DNA from: Utricularia gibba
Taxonomy: Eukaryota > Streptophyta > Magnoliopsida > Lamiales > Lentibulariaceae
NCBI GenBank assembly: GCA_002189035.1
Contig: NEEC01000002.1
Span: 310,001-374,000, forward strand
DNA length: 64,000 bases
Reading direction: 5' to 3'
Shown here: positions 1 to 9,699 of the stretch, piece after piece
How the letters are laid out: every line of letters starts with the position of its first letter
How positions within the stretch are numbered: the first letter of the stretch is position 1
Notes under the pieces: generated by a model
Told to the model about the DNA's origin: nothing
Database searches by the model: none
Seen by the model: only the letters and a program-made list of their open reading frames with translations
Made by a program: the position numbers and the translations under genes

Positions 1-265
1 ATGCGTCTCCGTGTTAGATACATAATGCGCCGGAAAGATATTTTTGCAAGTTTTGGTGTCAAGTGGTATGTGTGGGAAGGCACACCGGAGCTGTCTAGGG
101 CCGCATGCGGTTTTTTCTGGCCCTTGGTTTTCCATTGAGGAAATCAAAATCATTTTCTCCTTTTCTCTCCCGGCTTTCAAGCACCGCGATTCTCGGAGAC
201 GTTCTTGTCGATTCCGGGATTCCGCGCCGCAATTGGAATCCGATTACCGAAATTGGAACCCCGCG

Positions 266-1379
266 ATGGTCGCCGCCGCTGTTGTGTCGCTCGTGGGTGA
301 ACCCAAGGCTTCTTCGCCCTGTTTCTGTTTCGATTTCTTGCCTTCGTGTGGCGATATGATGGTTGTGCGCCGGAAACGCTTAACGAGCAGTCGGAATTTG
401 GGGTTTAGAAGCACGTTCGTTGATTGCAAAGTGTTTGATGGATGGTGCACGAGTTTGAAGAGACACAAGAAACGCAGAGGTTTCGTGGTCGTGGGGGAGC
501 TCGCGGGGCAGTATGACGACACCTTTGAGGACGTCAAACGAGTATGTTCATTTCCTCAGCCCTCAAATTCGAATAAAACTTGTTCACATGTCCTTCTTGT
601 GTTCGCTTTAGACGGATCAACGCCCTAGCTTGAACTTGATTGAGTTGCTAATCCTGACGTGTGTTGTATTAGTCTTGCTTAAGACCCACAATTACACGTA
701 ATTGGAGATTCCAAAAACATGAAGCTTTTTGATGCAGCAAATTGTCGACTTCTTCACATACAAGGCTGTAAGGACGGTGTTGAACCAGCTCTACGAGATG
801 GATCCTAACCAGTATCGGTGGTTTTATGAGTAAGCACTTCCTCCATCTGAACAATCCCGCGCTATCTGTTCATAACTCAAATCTATGGTCTTTTGGATGA
901 CATAGTTGAGCTGTTTTCACCAGCTACGTTGCATCCAACGAGCATGGCTATGGGAAGCACTTCATTCGAAACCTTGTAAAGGTACGTGAATGGATCTTAA
1001 GGGGTTGGCTCTTCTAGGCTCCGTACTACGTTCACTTGCATCTTCTGCATCATCAGCTTCGTTACATGGATCACTGGTGTTAACTTTTGCCCAGCAGGAT
1101 AAACAAAATCTGGCCGAGAGGGTAATGGTGACTCGCCTTCACCTATATGCCAAATGGATCAAGGTTGATTGCTAACAGAACTTAACTCTGTCGTAGCCAA
1201 GGCATTGTCATTACATTTCTATAAATAAGAACCTTGGTGTTCTTGTGCAGAAATGCAACCATACCGAAATGTACGAACGGATTTCGGACCAGAATTTGGA
1301 GTTGATGCGCGAGCGTCTAATGGAGACGGTGATCTGGCCGCCTTCAGACGACTCCAACACCGAAGAACTCATCGGATAA
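266..1379 (+). CDS. RBCX: Chloroplast RbcX-type Rubisco assembly chaperone, five exons
   Basis: RbcX binds the C-terminal tail of the Rubisco large subunit and helps assemble the L8 core in the stroma. Exons read 266-541, 738-829, 924-981, 1098-1163 and 1251-1379, all with GT-AG borders and matching phases. About 90 N-terminal residues are basic and Ser/Arg-rich, as in a transit peptide. The helical RbcX core follows: FFTYKAVRTVLNQLYEMDP, then KDKQNLAERVMVTRLHLYAK, then LMRERLMETVIWP near the end, which is the plant RbcX signature. The ATG at 266 is chosen because it opens the transit-peptide frame; the same frame stays open upstream to 44. The product is about 206 residues, usual for plant RbcX. 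I cannot tell firmly whether it is the RBCX1 or RBCX2 type, though the long conserved tail favours the RBCX2 group. No frame break was seen. Confidence 0.9.
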
Positions 1380-1539
1380 CAAAGGCTGGTGATCGCTGCT
1401 GCTTATGCCTAGGCTCTGTGCACGGTTTCTATACAAAACTGCAGTTGGTATTTATGGTTCCATCATGTTCAATCTTCATCTTCCAAAAGTAGTTGCTGAT
1501 ATAAAAGACCATAACTGTAGCATCCGTGTGAATTCCTTA

Positions 1540-2345
1540 CTGGAGGGAAAAAAGCGAATCAAGTGAACAGAAAGTGGCCACTGTTTCTCCTTGAGCGGCC
1601 GCGGCCGGTACGTTTTCCACCATAATCCGATGGGGATGAAGAAAGCCGTAGCACAGTTGGCGATTCAGCCCTTGAGAATTGAGATTCGACGCGAACGACA
1701 AAAGGGCTGCTCGGCGGGGTGGCCAATGCAGTACTGGCTGCAGACAAGAATTCGGTGAACATAGCCCCAATATGAGCAGCTCACTAGCCAAGAAGCAATG
1801 GGAATAGACGTAGAGGAGAACGAGGGCTGCCACGAGATCAACAAACCACCAACAAACTGCAAAAAGAATGGAAGAATTCAGCGTGGGGATGGATCATTTG
1901 CTTGAACAATGAATGACAGAGCAGGAGGATGAAGAAAAATAACCTTGACTACGGCTCCAATGAAGAGTTTTGGCTAGTAAGTCTAGCGCGGTGGTCCAAT
2001 AAAGCTGGTTCCCTATGGTCAAGGCTGGGTGATGATTACGGTGATCCTTGCCAAGAAAATGGATACCAACTGCCATGCGTTGCGGGAGACACCATCAGGT
2101 GCAGGAGCAAACCAAAGAATTATCCCCAATGGGAATTGAAGCAATGAGAGGCTTGACGGCGGCGCCAGATGGAGGAGTAGGAGAGCTGACGGCCAAGTCT
2201 ACCCGGGAAACGCATAATGCTCCTGTCATTTCTGCAAAACCAGTGAAATCAATACTCAGAAAGAGAAAAACGGTGGTCGGCGAGGACTCCTCACGAATCT
2301 CGCCCCTTACCTCTGCGCCACCATTATCGTCTTCTTCCTCCAATC
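1540..2345 (-). pseudogene. Decayed plastid 2-oxoglutarate/malate (dicarboxylate) translocator, DiT type
   Basis: DiT proteins are multi-pass inner-envelope carriers exchanging 2-oxoglutarate, malate or glutamate. On the minus strand the piece near 2200-2000 encodes SSPTPPSGAAVKPLIASIP and, after a frame change, ILWFAPAPDGVSRNAWQLVS, matching the start of the mature carrier after its transit peptide. From about 1860 the pieces VGGLLISWQ, LVLLYVYSHCFLAS and AAHIGAMFTEFLSAAS match the C-terminal third of the family (SWQLSF, LVLLYFYSHYF, AAHIGAMFTAFLS). They lie in different frames and are broken by stops. The roughly 250 residues that normally separate these parts are missing, because the two blocks are only about 100 bp apart. 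A large internal deletion plus many frame changes makes this a true relic, unlike the single-base breaks elsewhere in the window. Family identification is from memory of the family pattern. Confidence 0.72.
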
Positions 2346-3005
2346 ATCGTCCCCCATCCCTAATCTGCAATCTATTCCGGTAGGTTAGGGCTCCATTCTC
2401 TTCACTGTTGTGTGGGCCTTGAATATTATTTTTTGACCGGCCCATGCCCAAATTAGACATTGCACCCACCCCTATTATTTGTTTTGCTCAATCCTTTTAA
2501 TAAATAAATCAATCAAAACTTATGGACCAATAAGAAGAAAAATCATAATTTGTTCATTCCCTTTTTAAATAACACTTGTAAATTTTCTCGTGTATTAATT
2601 CTATTATTTTATTGAAAATGAAAACAAAATAATATTTTTCAGAATGCTAATTTGACCAGGTAGGGAAATTTACGCCCTACAGGGATATATAAAAGAGGAA
2701 AAATAGAATAGTCAAACGGTGGGAATTCAAAGGAGGTACCTGAAAAGACCAAAGTGCCCATCCACTGTGGAGCCATGTCAGCACTGATCCGAATCCAGTT
2801 GTCGGTCCCCCACCTCAAAATGGGAGGGTATGATCGTAATTACGCGTGAGCCCAAATTATAATGTTATAATACGATCTATTTCCTCACCGCCACAGGCCC
2901 GCTCGCAAGAACAAAACGCGCACAAGCCACAAACAACGCAAAGAAATCTTTTCCCCGGGCGGCGTCGAGGAGGAGGCAGGTCGACGATAGATCGGAGGAA
3001 GAAAG
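2346..3005. other. Gene-free stretch: upstream region of the SAP gene
   Basis: AT-rich from about 2420 to 2650, then more balanced. I see no coding region. A TATA-like element lies at 2686-2694. The last 120 bp, a basic and C-rich stretch just before the ATG at 3006, is probably the 5' leader of the SAP gene. Confidence 0.5.
2686..2694 (+). promoter_or_regulatory. TATA-box candidate (TATATAAAA)
   Basis: A good match to a plant TATA box, about 310 bp upstream of the SAP start codon. It would imply a leader of roughly 280 nt or a leader intron, so its assignment to the SAP gene is an inference from position only. Confidence 0.35.
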
Positions 3006-3437
3006 ATGTCTCAGAAACGCGAGAAGGACGAAACGGAGCTTAAAGTTCCCGAAACCATACCTATATGTATGCCTCTTCCGCCGATTACGGCGCCGCCGTC
3101 TAACGCTCCGTTAGCAAGGCTTCCGGAGACCTCAGATCCGGAAGCTACCGGTGTCGGTCGCGAGAGAACGACCTCCGATTCTTCGCCGGAGGAACCGGAT
3201 CTGGCGCCTAAGCGAGGGGCGACTAAGAGGCCAAGGGAGGGCAACCGCTGCCCCGGGTCGGGTTGCAGGAAACGGATCGGACTTATCGGATTCAGGTGCC
3301 GCTGTGGTGATGTTTTCTGTTCCGAGCATCGGTACTCAGATCGCCACGACTGCAGCTACGATTACAAAGCGGCCGGCAGGGAAGCGATCTCGAGGGAGAA
3401 TCCGGTGGTCAAGGCGGCTAAGCTCCTCAAGGTTTGA
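3006..3437 (+). CDS. AN1-type zinc-finger stress-associated protein (SAP) lacking its A20 finger, intronless
   Basis: SAPs are small stress-induced proteins that act in ubiquitin signalling and tolerance to heat, salt and drought; the A20 finger usually supplies the ubiquitin-ligase or ubiquitin-binding activity. The 143-residue product starts [17 protein letters not shown], as in SAP5-type proteins, and ends with an AN1 domain: [34 protein letters not shown] is nearly family-perfect and is followed by the conserved KAAKLLKV tail. Between residues 18 and 75, where the A20 finger with its four cysteines should lie, there is a Pro/Ser/Thr-rich linker with a single cysteine. The first AN1 cysteine pair is spaced C-x4-C (CPGSGC) where the family normally has C-x2-C. 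No intron is needed, as usual for SAPs. The gene is intact, so this is an AN1-only derivative, not a broken copy. Confidence 0.9.
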   Translation: MSQKREKDETELKVPETIPICMPLPPITAPPSNAPLARLPETSDPEATGVGRERTTSDSSPEEPDLAPKRGATKRPREGNRCPGSGCRKRIGLIGFRCRCGDVFCSEHRYSDRHDCSYDYKAAGREAISRENPVVKAAKLLKV

Positions 3438-4740
3438 GGGCGGAGGAAGACAGAAAGAACAAGGCGGTTATGGTGTGGGCATCGTTGTAATTCCGATTAG
3501 CGATAGGGGTACTGTTGTCATTTTACTTTGACATAATTTCAAGTTCGCAATAGAAAATTCTCGTCTTTCTTTAATTTGAAGTCTGTAGGAGTATTTGACA
3601 ATTGACAGCAATAATGGGGCATATATGCAATATTGGTGTCGTGCGAGGGCAGGATGTCAATTTACATTTTTTTTTATTGACGGGAGTATGTTGATATTTG
3701 ACTTTGACCCCCAAATGTTTATAAATTGCTACGCCACCCCTTGACTCATATATTACGTTAGGTTGCATATGTCGTGTATATAATAAAGTTTTATTTACAA
3801 GATTATCGAAAGATAATAGTTCCGAATTTGTGGTTTTATGTGATATAATTAAATCACGCATATATACAAAAGAGATCGGCATCCGGAATTTCTTCAAGAA
3901 ATGACGTCGTCCGACGTCCCTTCCTAGTTCCTAATTGAATGCATAAAATCGAGTCCCAACCTTGGCGGCGCGAGTCGTGGAGGAGATCAAAATCGGAAAT
4001 ACGACTGACTTGAAATTAAAAGTGTTTCGTTGTTTGGTTTTGTTGGAGACTGGGTTGAGCGTTGAGGAGCGTTGAAAGAACGTTGAAGTTTGTAAATGTT
4101 GACTATTGTTTTTGGATCAGAAAAGCAGCACATTTTCATAAAGAAGACAAGGACTTATATAGAGAAAGAGAGTTGACCGTTAGATCATGTCAGGTTAAAA
4201 TATGACCGTTGTCTTTAATCTATAGGATACGTTTAGTTCTTGGGATAATTTATCCCAATATAAAATTAATAGGATAGTAAATTAGAATTAAATGTAATTG
4301 TATTTTGATGTGCTTGGTTTATATTATAATAATTGGAATATGATAGTTGTTTGTATAATTAAAATGACGAAAATGTATTTATTTTTCTAAATTGAGTTTT
4401 CTATAAAAAAAAAAAATTTATGGTATTGTTGGAGTAATTAAAAAATACCAACCAACAACTCTAGATTATTTTATCTCATTTTCGTGGGATAATAAATCCA
4501 TGTAGTAAGTAATAACTAATTCTTTATTCGTAATTAAACATCGAATAACGATATACCGTTTAATTATACCTCATTATCTCATGAATCAAACTCAACTGTA
4601 GAGTAGTACTCTTGTTCATCTACCAGTACTTCCTCCATGGGTTGGGCTTCCGACGCTTATTCTTGGGCCAGCAGTCTGGAGTGTTGAGGCCCAAGTATGA
4701 TAAGGCCTTTTTCTCAATCTAATCGAGGGTTGTTTCTCAC
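3438..4740. other. Gene-free AT-rich stretch containing a MITE
   Basis: No coding region is supported; the open frames here are short and compositionally AT-driven. The stretch holds the inverted-repeat element annotated separately at 4231-4591. The first 200 bp probably includes the 3' untranslated region of the SAP gene. Confidence 0.5.
4231..4591. mobile_element. MITE-like non-autonomous inverted-repeat element, about 360 bp
   Basis: The left end GTTTAGTTCTTGGGATAAT (4231-4249) and the right end ATTATCTCATGAATCAAAC (4573-4591) are inverted repeats matching at 15 of 19 positions. The interior is AT-rich, has no open frame and includes an A-run. Size, ends and composition fit a miniature inverted-repeat transposable element; the GTTTGGTT-like end suggests the PIF/Harbinger (Tourist) group, but no clear target-site duplication could be fixed, so the superfamily is uncertain. 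Confidence 0.55.
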
Positions 4741-6330
4741 GGGAGGAACAGAGGCTGTGCGGCGTTCTTTTCCGTGAGTTGAGACTTCCCCGATCTTCGT
4801 TGCTCCACCACTCGCTGACAGAAATCGCCTTTCGTAGACAGCAAACACGCGATCCGGAAGATTCTTCAATTCTTCTTGAAACAAGAGGAGATTTCGATCG
4901 CCGTCCGCGTCGGACAAAGCGGCGGTCAATCCCTCCAAATGGACGCTTCTATCGTCGCGGAGGAGCATCTCCATTTAGGGGGACTGACCGCCGCCATGTC
5001 CGACAAGGTGTATTCTTCGAGCCAAAAGTGATCCGAAATACGGAGTCCGAGTTCTTGCTCTTTGTCAGGTTAGAGGACCGCATGTTTTTCAAATAAAATA
5101 ACATTAATAAAATGTTTTTGTTTACATTTTGCAATTTCAAAAATTGAATTCAAATTGCGTTATTTTTATTATCATAATTTACTCAGTTTCTTTTTAATGT
5201 AAATTGCTTGCTAGGGAACCCTGATGATTAGTTGTATTGCAGTTTCAAGAACCGGGAGAATGGTGAATGATCTGGAGAGGAAGCAGATTCGCGAATGGAA
5301 GAAATGGCACCGATAACGAACTCCAGCTCCTGCTTCTCCGTCCCCCTCCTACCCAGAGCTTCCAATATAGGTGGCACGAGGTACAGCGATCTCGAATAGT
5401 GGGGTTATAGGCGTTCTTCGTCAACATTCAGACCGAATCTCTTCTCACCAAGGTATGTCAGTGGCGTCAAAAAATTTGGTGGTTTGGTGGTTCCTTAATT
5501 TGGTTCTGAAATTTAAAAGGTAACTGTTCGAATTTGAGCTCCAACATGATATCAGGGGACACAGCATTTTCAACAGTGAATGTTGGATGACTCTCTGAGT
5601 AATCGAATCTCGCAAGCGCTGATCTTTACGGCTTGGAAGATTGCCATGGAGTCGTGAGAGCCGTTCGTTTGTTGACATGGACATTAAAAGTCATGACATT
5701 AAGCCCAGCTTCGCTATCAGTCGAACAGAAGAGGTTGGTACTCGCAATCACATGGCACCCAATTATTTATGCTTCTGGTTGCCTATTCGTGTTGGTTTAT
5801 GTAGTAGCAAGGTCCCTGTGTTTCTTCTGTGGGTGACAGGCGTTTATTTGCGCATCGTCGTTCATTCCTGATGACAGTGATGTCCCATCTACGCGATAGG
5901 GGCTGACCATCTGCACTGTCTGGCGTCCAGCGCCGCGAGCCTTATGATTGTTTTGAGAGTGTCCAACGTGAACGTGCTGCCATGTATGGCTTCTGAAACG
6001 GTTGCCTTTTCGCTGTTTCGATACGTTCTCTCTCAGCCAGAAGCTCCCCTCCACCGCCGCACCAAGGTTCCGATTTCCCTTCACCTGTTCCTATGGGATA
6101 GACCTCTGGTTCCCGCTAGAAGCAGATTTTGTGCATCTTTTGCTCGTGCTCGGACAGAGGATATCGCTCAGGATGATCCGTGGGAGCACCAGGAAAACGA
6201 AAGACTTGGCCAGCGGCCTGGTGAACGGGAGCACCAGCGGAAGCGGGTGTGGGAGTAGCCTCGAGATCAGGCGGGAGAGGGGTACAGCAGGGGTATTCTC
6301 TTTCAGGTTCCGTGAATTTCAACTCGATAG
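4740..6330 (+). other. Unresolved exon-like stretch, possibly a decayed gene
   Basis: Composition is clearly less AT-rich than the flanks and several segments look coding on the plus strand, but I could not assign a family. Segments: about 4840-5000, which can read VDSKHAIRKILQFFLKQEE; about 5240-5450, which can read SSSCFSVPLLPRAS and then YRRSSSTFRPNLFSPR before a donor-like CCAAG|GTATGT at 5449-5455; and about 5640-5760, which can read DIKPSFAISRTEEVGTRNH. Stops and frame changes separate them. Around 6180-6290 two copies of GGGAGCACCAG lie about 50 bp apart. Either this is a relic gene, a gene broken by the same single-base errors seen elsewhere, or a long non-coding transcript. No start or product can be supported. 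Confidence 0.35.
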
Positions 6331-6527
6331 GAACTCTGTGTAAAATTCCTATTCCTTAATTAATCCAGTTATACTTGTACAGGAATTATTGTTGATTGGT
6401 TTACGGCATTAGCGAACAACAGGTGACAGAGTTGATTCGATGCTCAGTCAGAGGTTCACCTGATGGCCACTCGTTTGAACGCAAAGGATGCGTATCAAAA
6501 ACCCTTCAAGAACAGGGGAGATTCAAT

Positions 6528-7110
6528 TCAATTCCAGAATGCATCCATATTGGCCTGATCATTCAGCATCTCCATGCTGAAGATGGAATTAGCCTGATGC
6601 GAAATTGCAGCCTCACTGGAAGAAGGGGAGCTGTTCAGATGCTCCGGCGAATTCGCAAAGGACGCTGAGACTTGGCGTATGTGCATCTGCACAGCCGTGG
6701 CCTGAGCAAGCGCCAGCTGAGTCTGCAGCACCTCGATCTGCTGCTGCAGTGATGAGATCGCCCCTACACATCCGTACACAGGATCCCTTATCCTGGCATT
6801 GGCTTCATACACCAAGGAGCTCACCGCATCCCCCCGGGTATGCTCTGGTATTTCCTGAAGGTTCATGCTTTTCTTTTAGATGAAAGTCTATAGGACTGAT
6901 CACTGTAGAGTGTACCTGGAGCATCTTGTTGACGTTACTCGCCCCGAAGACCTTGTGCACAGTGGCGAACTTGTTAGGCTGATCCGCCGGAAAGTATGGA
7001 GCAAAAACGCAGTCTTGGGCGCACCGCCGTCTGAGGAGCTTGCAGGCCGCGCAGGGAGACACCGACTGCTGCTGCTGCTTCCGGCCGCTGCTGCTGCTGC
7101 TGTCTTTCAT
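6528..7110 (-). CDS. Class I LOB-domain transcription factor (LBD1/LBD3/LBD4/LBD11 group), two exons
   Basis: LBD proteins are plant-specific nuclear DNA-binding proteins that set organ boundaries and vascular or lateral organ patterning. Exon 1 is 7110-6916 (65 codons) and exon 2 is 6854-6528; the intron falls right after KMLQ, the standard LBD position. The zinc-finger-like block is [15 protein letters not shown] (C-x2-C-x6-C-x3-C, residues 20-34). The GAS block carries [18 protein letters not shown] and [21 protein letters not shown]. The coiled-coil [18 protein letters not shown] follows, with the last zipper position Ala where many class I members have Leu or Val. The product is 173 residues, close to LBD4-type proteins, with a variable Ser-rich tail ending DAFWN. 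The group assignment rests on overall resemblance. No frame break. Confidence 0.93.
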
Positions 7111-7856
7111 TGCTCAAACCCCGGTAGCAGTTGGCAGTAGCTAAAGGCTTCTCCAGTTGTATATCCAGCAGCAGCTTCAGCAAAGAAAAAAACACGAGAA
7201 AGAAAGAAAGAAAGAAAGAACGGAGAGATTCTGTCTGGTTAGAGGATCCTCCTTTTGCCTTTAAATATTCACTCATCCACGCTACAACATCCCAGACACG
7301 CCGGGCCATCATAATTTCCATCAAATCCTGATCATGATCTCCTCCCCAGTCTCCCACACACACCTTGTCTTTTTCGAAAATTTTTTATTATATTTTAAGA
7401 AAAATATTTCCCCAAAATGGAACGAAACAAAGCCTTTAATTTTTCTACTTGCTATGTCCCAATGTGGATGAGAAATGGTTGCCGGAAAAGTGATTCTGTG
7501 GATAAATGAAGGATAAAACAGGAAGAAAAAAAAAAAAAAAAAGAGTCCAAGTGGGCCCAACGGTGGTTTTTCGTTATAAGCAGTTAACAGAGTTACATTG
7601 GGAACCCGCTTTCTCGAGCGTTGACCACTGTCGGCCACGTGTCCAGTCAAATAAAGATTTACATTGGGAACCACTTTTTGGAGTGTGAGAGAAATGAAGG
7701 ATAGTTACTTTAAAAACTACCCCACACTCACGCATAGCTTTGTTTGCTTCTGTTCACGCGGGCGTGACTCCTATTTCTTTTATTATCATTATTTTCCTAT
7801 TAATTCTGGATTTTGTTTAATCGATTTTACTACTGAATTTAATATTCGGAAGGGGT

Positions 7857-7880
7857 ATGGGATGGGATGGGATGGGATGG
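7857..7880. repeat. (GGGAT)n microsatellite
   Basis: About four tandem GGGAT(G) units inside otherwise AT-rich intergenic DNA. No function is implied. It could be useful as a length-polymorphic marker. Confidence 0.7.
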
Positions 7881-8119
7881 GCCGGGCTCACTTTGATCTT
7901 TGGATTCCTTTCGGCGGAGGAAAGAGATGTGCTGTTTTCCGTGTCGCATCTTTCACTCACAAGCAATCCCCAAAGAGAGTGACAAAATGAATCTTTAATT
8001 TCATAAACAGGCGGAAGACTATGCTTTTTTGGCATCACTCAACTAACAAAAGACAAAAATCCCGTCATTTGTCCGTATTTGATAAGTTTCTTTATGCTTT
8101 TGAATACATATATATCGAG

Positions 8120-8343
8120 ATATTGTTTGATATTATAATATAAAAAATGTATATTCAAATTTAAACATAAATTGTTGTTTGATTAATTAGCATATATATT
8201 AAACCTTGTATCGGTATATTATTTACATACTTATTTATTAAACATATAGATGGTATATATAATGAAATATAGAATTAATTGTCTGGATACATACTTAATT
8301 ACATTATATTTAAATATCTTAATATTTTATTATCAAACAATAT
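8120..8343. mobile_element. MITE-like inverted-repeat element, about 224 bp
   Basis: The 22-base left end at 8120-8141 and right end at 8322-8343 are inverted repeats matching at 20 of 22 positions, with the core TTGTTTGAT on the left and ATCAAACAA on the right. The interior is AT-rich and non-coding. The near-perfect ends in so short an element suggest a fairly recent insertion. No clear target-site duplication was seen, so the superfamily is open. Confidence 0.55.
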
Positions 8344-9699
8344 ATGAGAAGTATGCTTATTTAATACACTTATTTTACTTATATTTTTTAAAAAAACATA
8401 AGTTTTTTTTAATTACAAAACTTTTAATTTATTTAAAATATATCTATCACAGTCCAAACACAATATTCTTAGAACATATATTTATAAAATCCATGTAATA
8501 ATCACTTTGAATTTTATAAACTTAAGTAATTCAATAACATCATTAATTAAATTATCTTTTAAGTTTAATAAATATGTATGGGGCAGGTCTAGGTGATGAA
8601 TGAGCCTCTTGTTGGGCCCAAGTGGCCAACATTCTGAATCCCAATTACCAACAAGCAGCAGGTGGCATCTCGGCCCACCACGTGGTGAAGCTTAACAATA
8701 ATAAATACATAAATATAAATTTATTTTCCGACAACATTGGGAATTGACGATTATACCCTATGGGTTATTGGTAGGATCATCTATTGTTACCGGATGCTGC
8801 GCAAGGCCTGTCTTGACCTCTACCTACATCTGTGTCGGTAAACAACTACCATATTCTTACATAATCTACTGCAATCCCATGTTTTAGAGTATTTAAAGTC
8901 GAAGAAATGACAAACGTTTCAAGTAAATTGGATGATTATCATTGAAATTGTTAGAAAAAATATAATTTATGAGTTGATAATATGTACGGATGTAAGGAAC
9001 ACTATATTTGATTGTATGAAGTGTAAAGATAAAGATATTGTGACGATATTCCATACTAATTATGAACGAGTGAAGAAATGTGATTAAATAGAATATTTCC
9101 CCTAATTTTACATGTTTCAGAAAGAACATCAAATACATGAGGATATAATATTTTAAACGGATAATATCATACAATAAAGAGATGAGTTGTGATTATATAA
9201 ATAAATAAATAGTTTATTATATATCCTAAAAATTTATATATCTAACTATTTTTATCTTTAAATTTTTTTTAAAAAAAATTAAGGTACCAAAAAGTAAACT
9301 TATCCTTAATTTGGTTAAAAGGGAGACAATGCCCACGTTTAAGGTCGGCTTGTTCAATTGTCTTAATGGAACTTGCAATAAGTGAATCCAAGCGTGATAG
9401 ACGACTACGTCTTAGGTTCTTTTGCTTTCTTGTGAGTAAGAATCAAAATGTGTGTACGGATGGGCTTTTTTAATTGCTTGCCCCTAGCTAGGCTGGTGCT
9501 GTGGGAAGGAGAGGACAGCAGTTGACATTTTACGTATCCATGGACGTGGGGTGTAAGAACTGGACAGCTCAGAGAACATTTAAAGGCTCAAGTCAAACTG
9601 ATTCGCCTTAATGTTTCTGTCGTCCCATGCACGAGGCGGGGGGGCTTTCAAGTTAATGTGTAGTAGTGACCACAGTGTGCTTCATCTGTTGCAGTTGCA

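Larger units (their letters stand above)
7111..9699. other. Gene-free AT-rich stretch with a MITE and a GGGAT microsatellite
   Basis: The first 250 bp is probably the LBD promoter and leader. Beyond that I see no supported gene; the open frames at 8250-8498 and 8893-9174 are products of AT-rich low-complexity sequence. It contains the inverted-repeat element at 8120-8343 and a short (GGGAT)n tract near 7857-7880. Confidence 0.5.

Noticed and set aside
1595-1602. NotI site and GC-rich patch suggesting vector sequence
   Set aside because: The surrounding frames match the C-terminal part of a plant dicarboxylate translocator, so a natural origin is more likely.
8250-9174. Open frames of 80-95 codons in AT-rich DNA
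   Set aside because: They consist of Tyr, Ile, Leu, Phe and Asn as expected from AT-rich sequence, with no domain or splice context.
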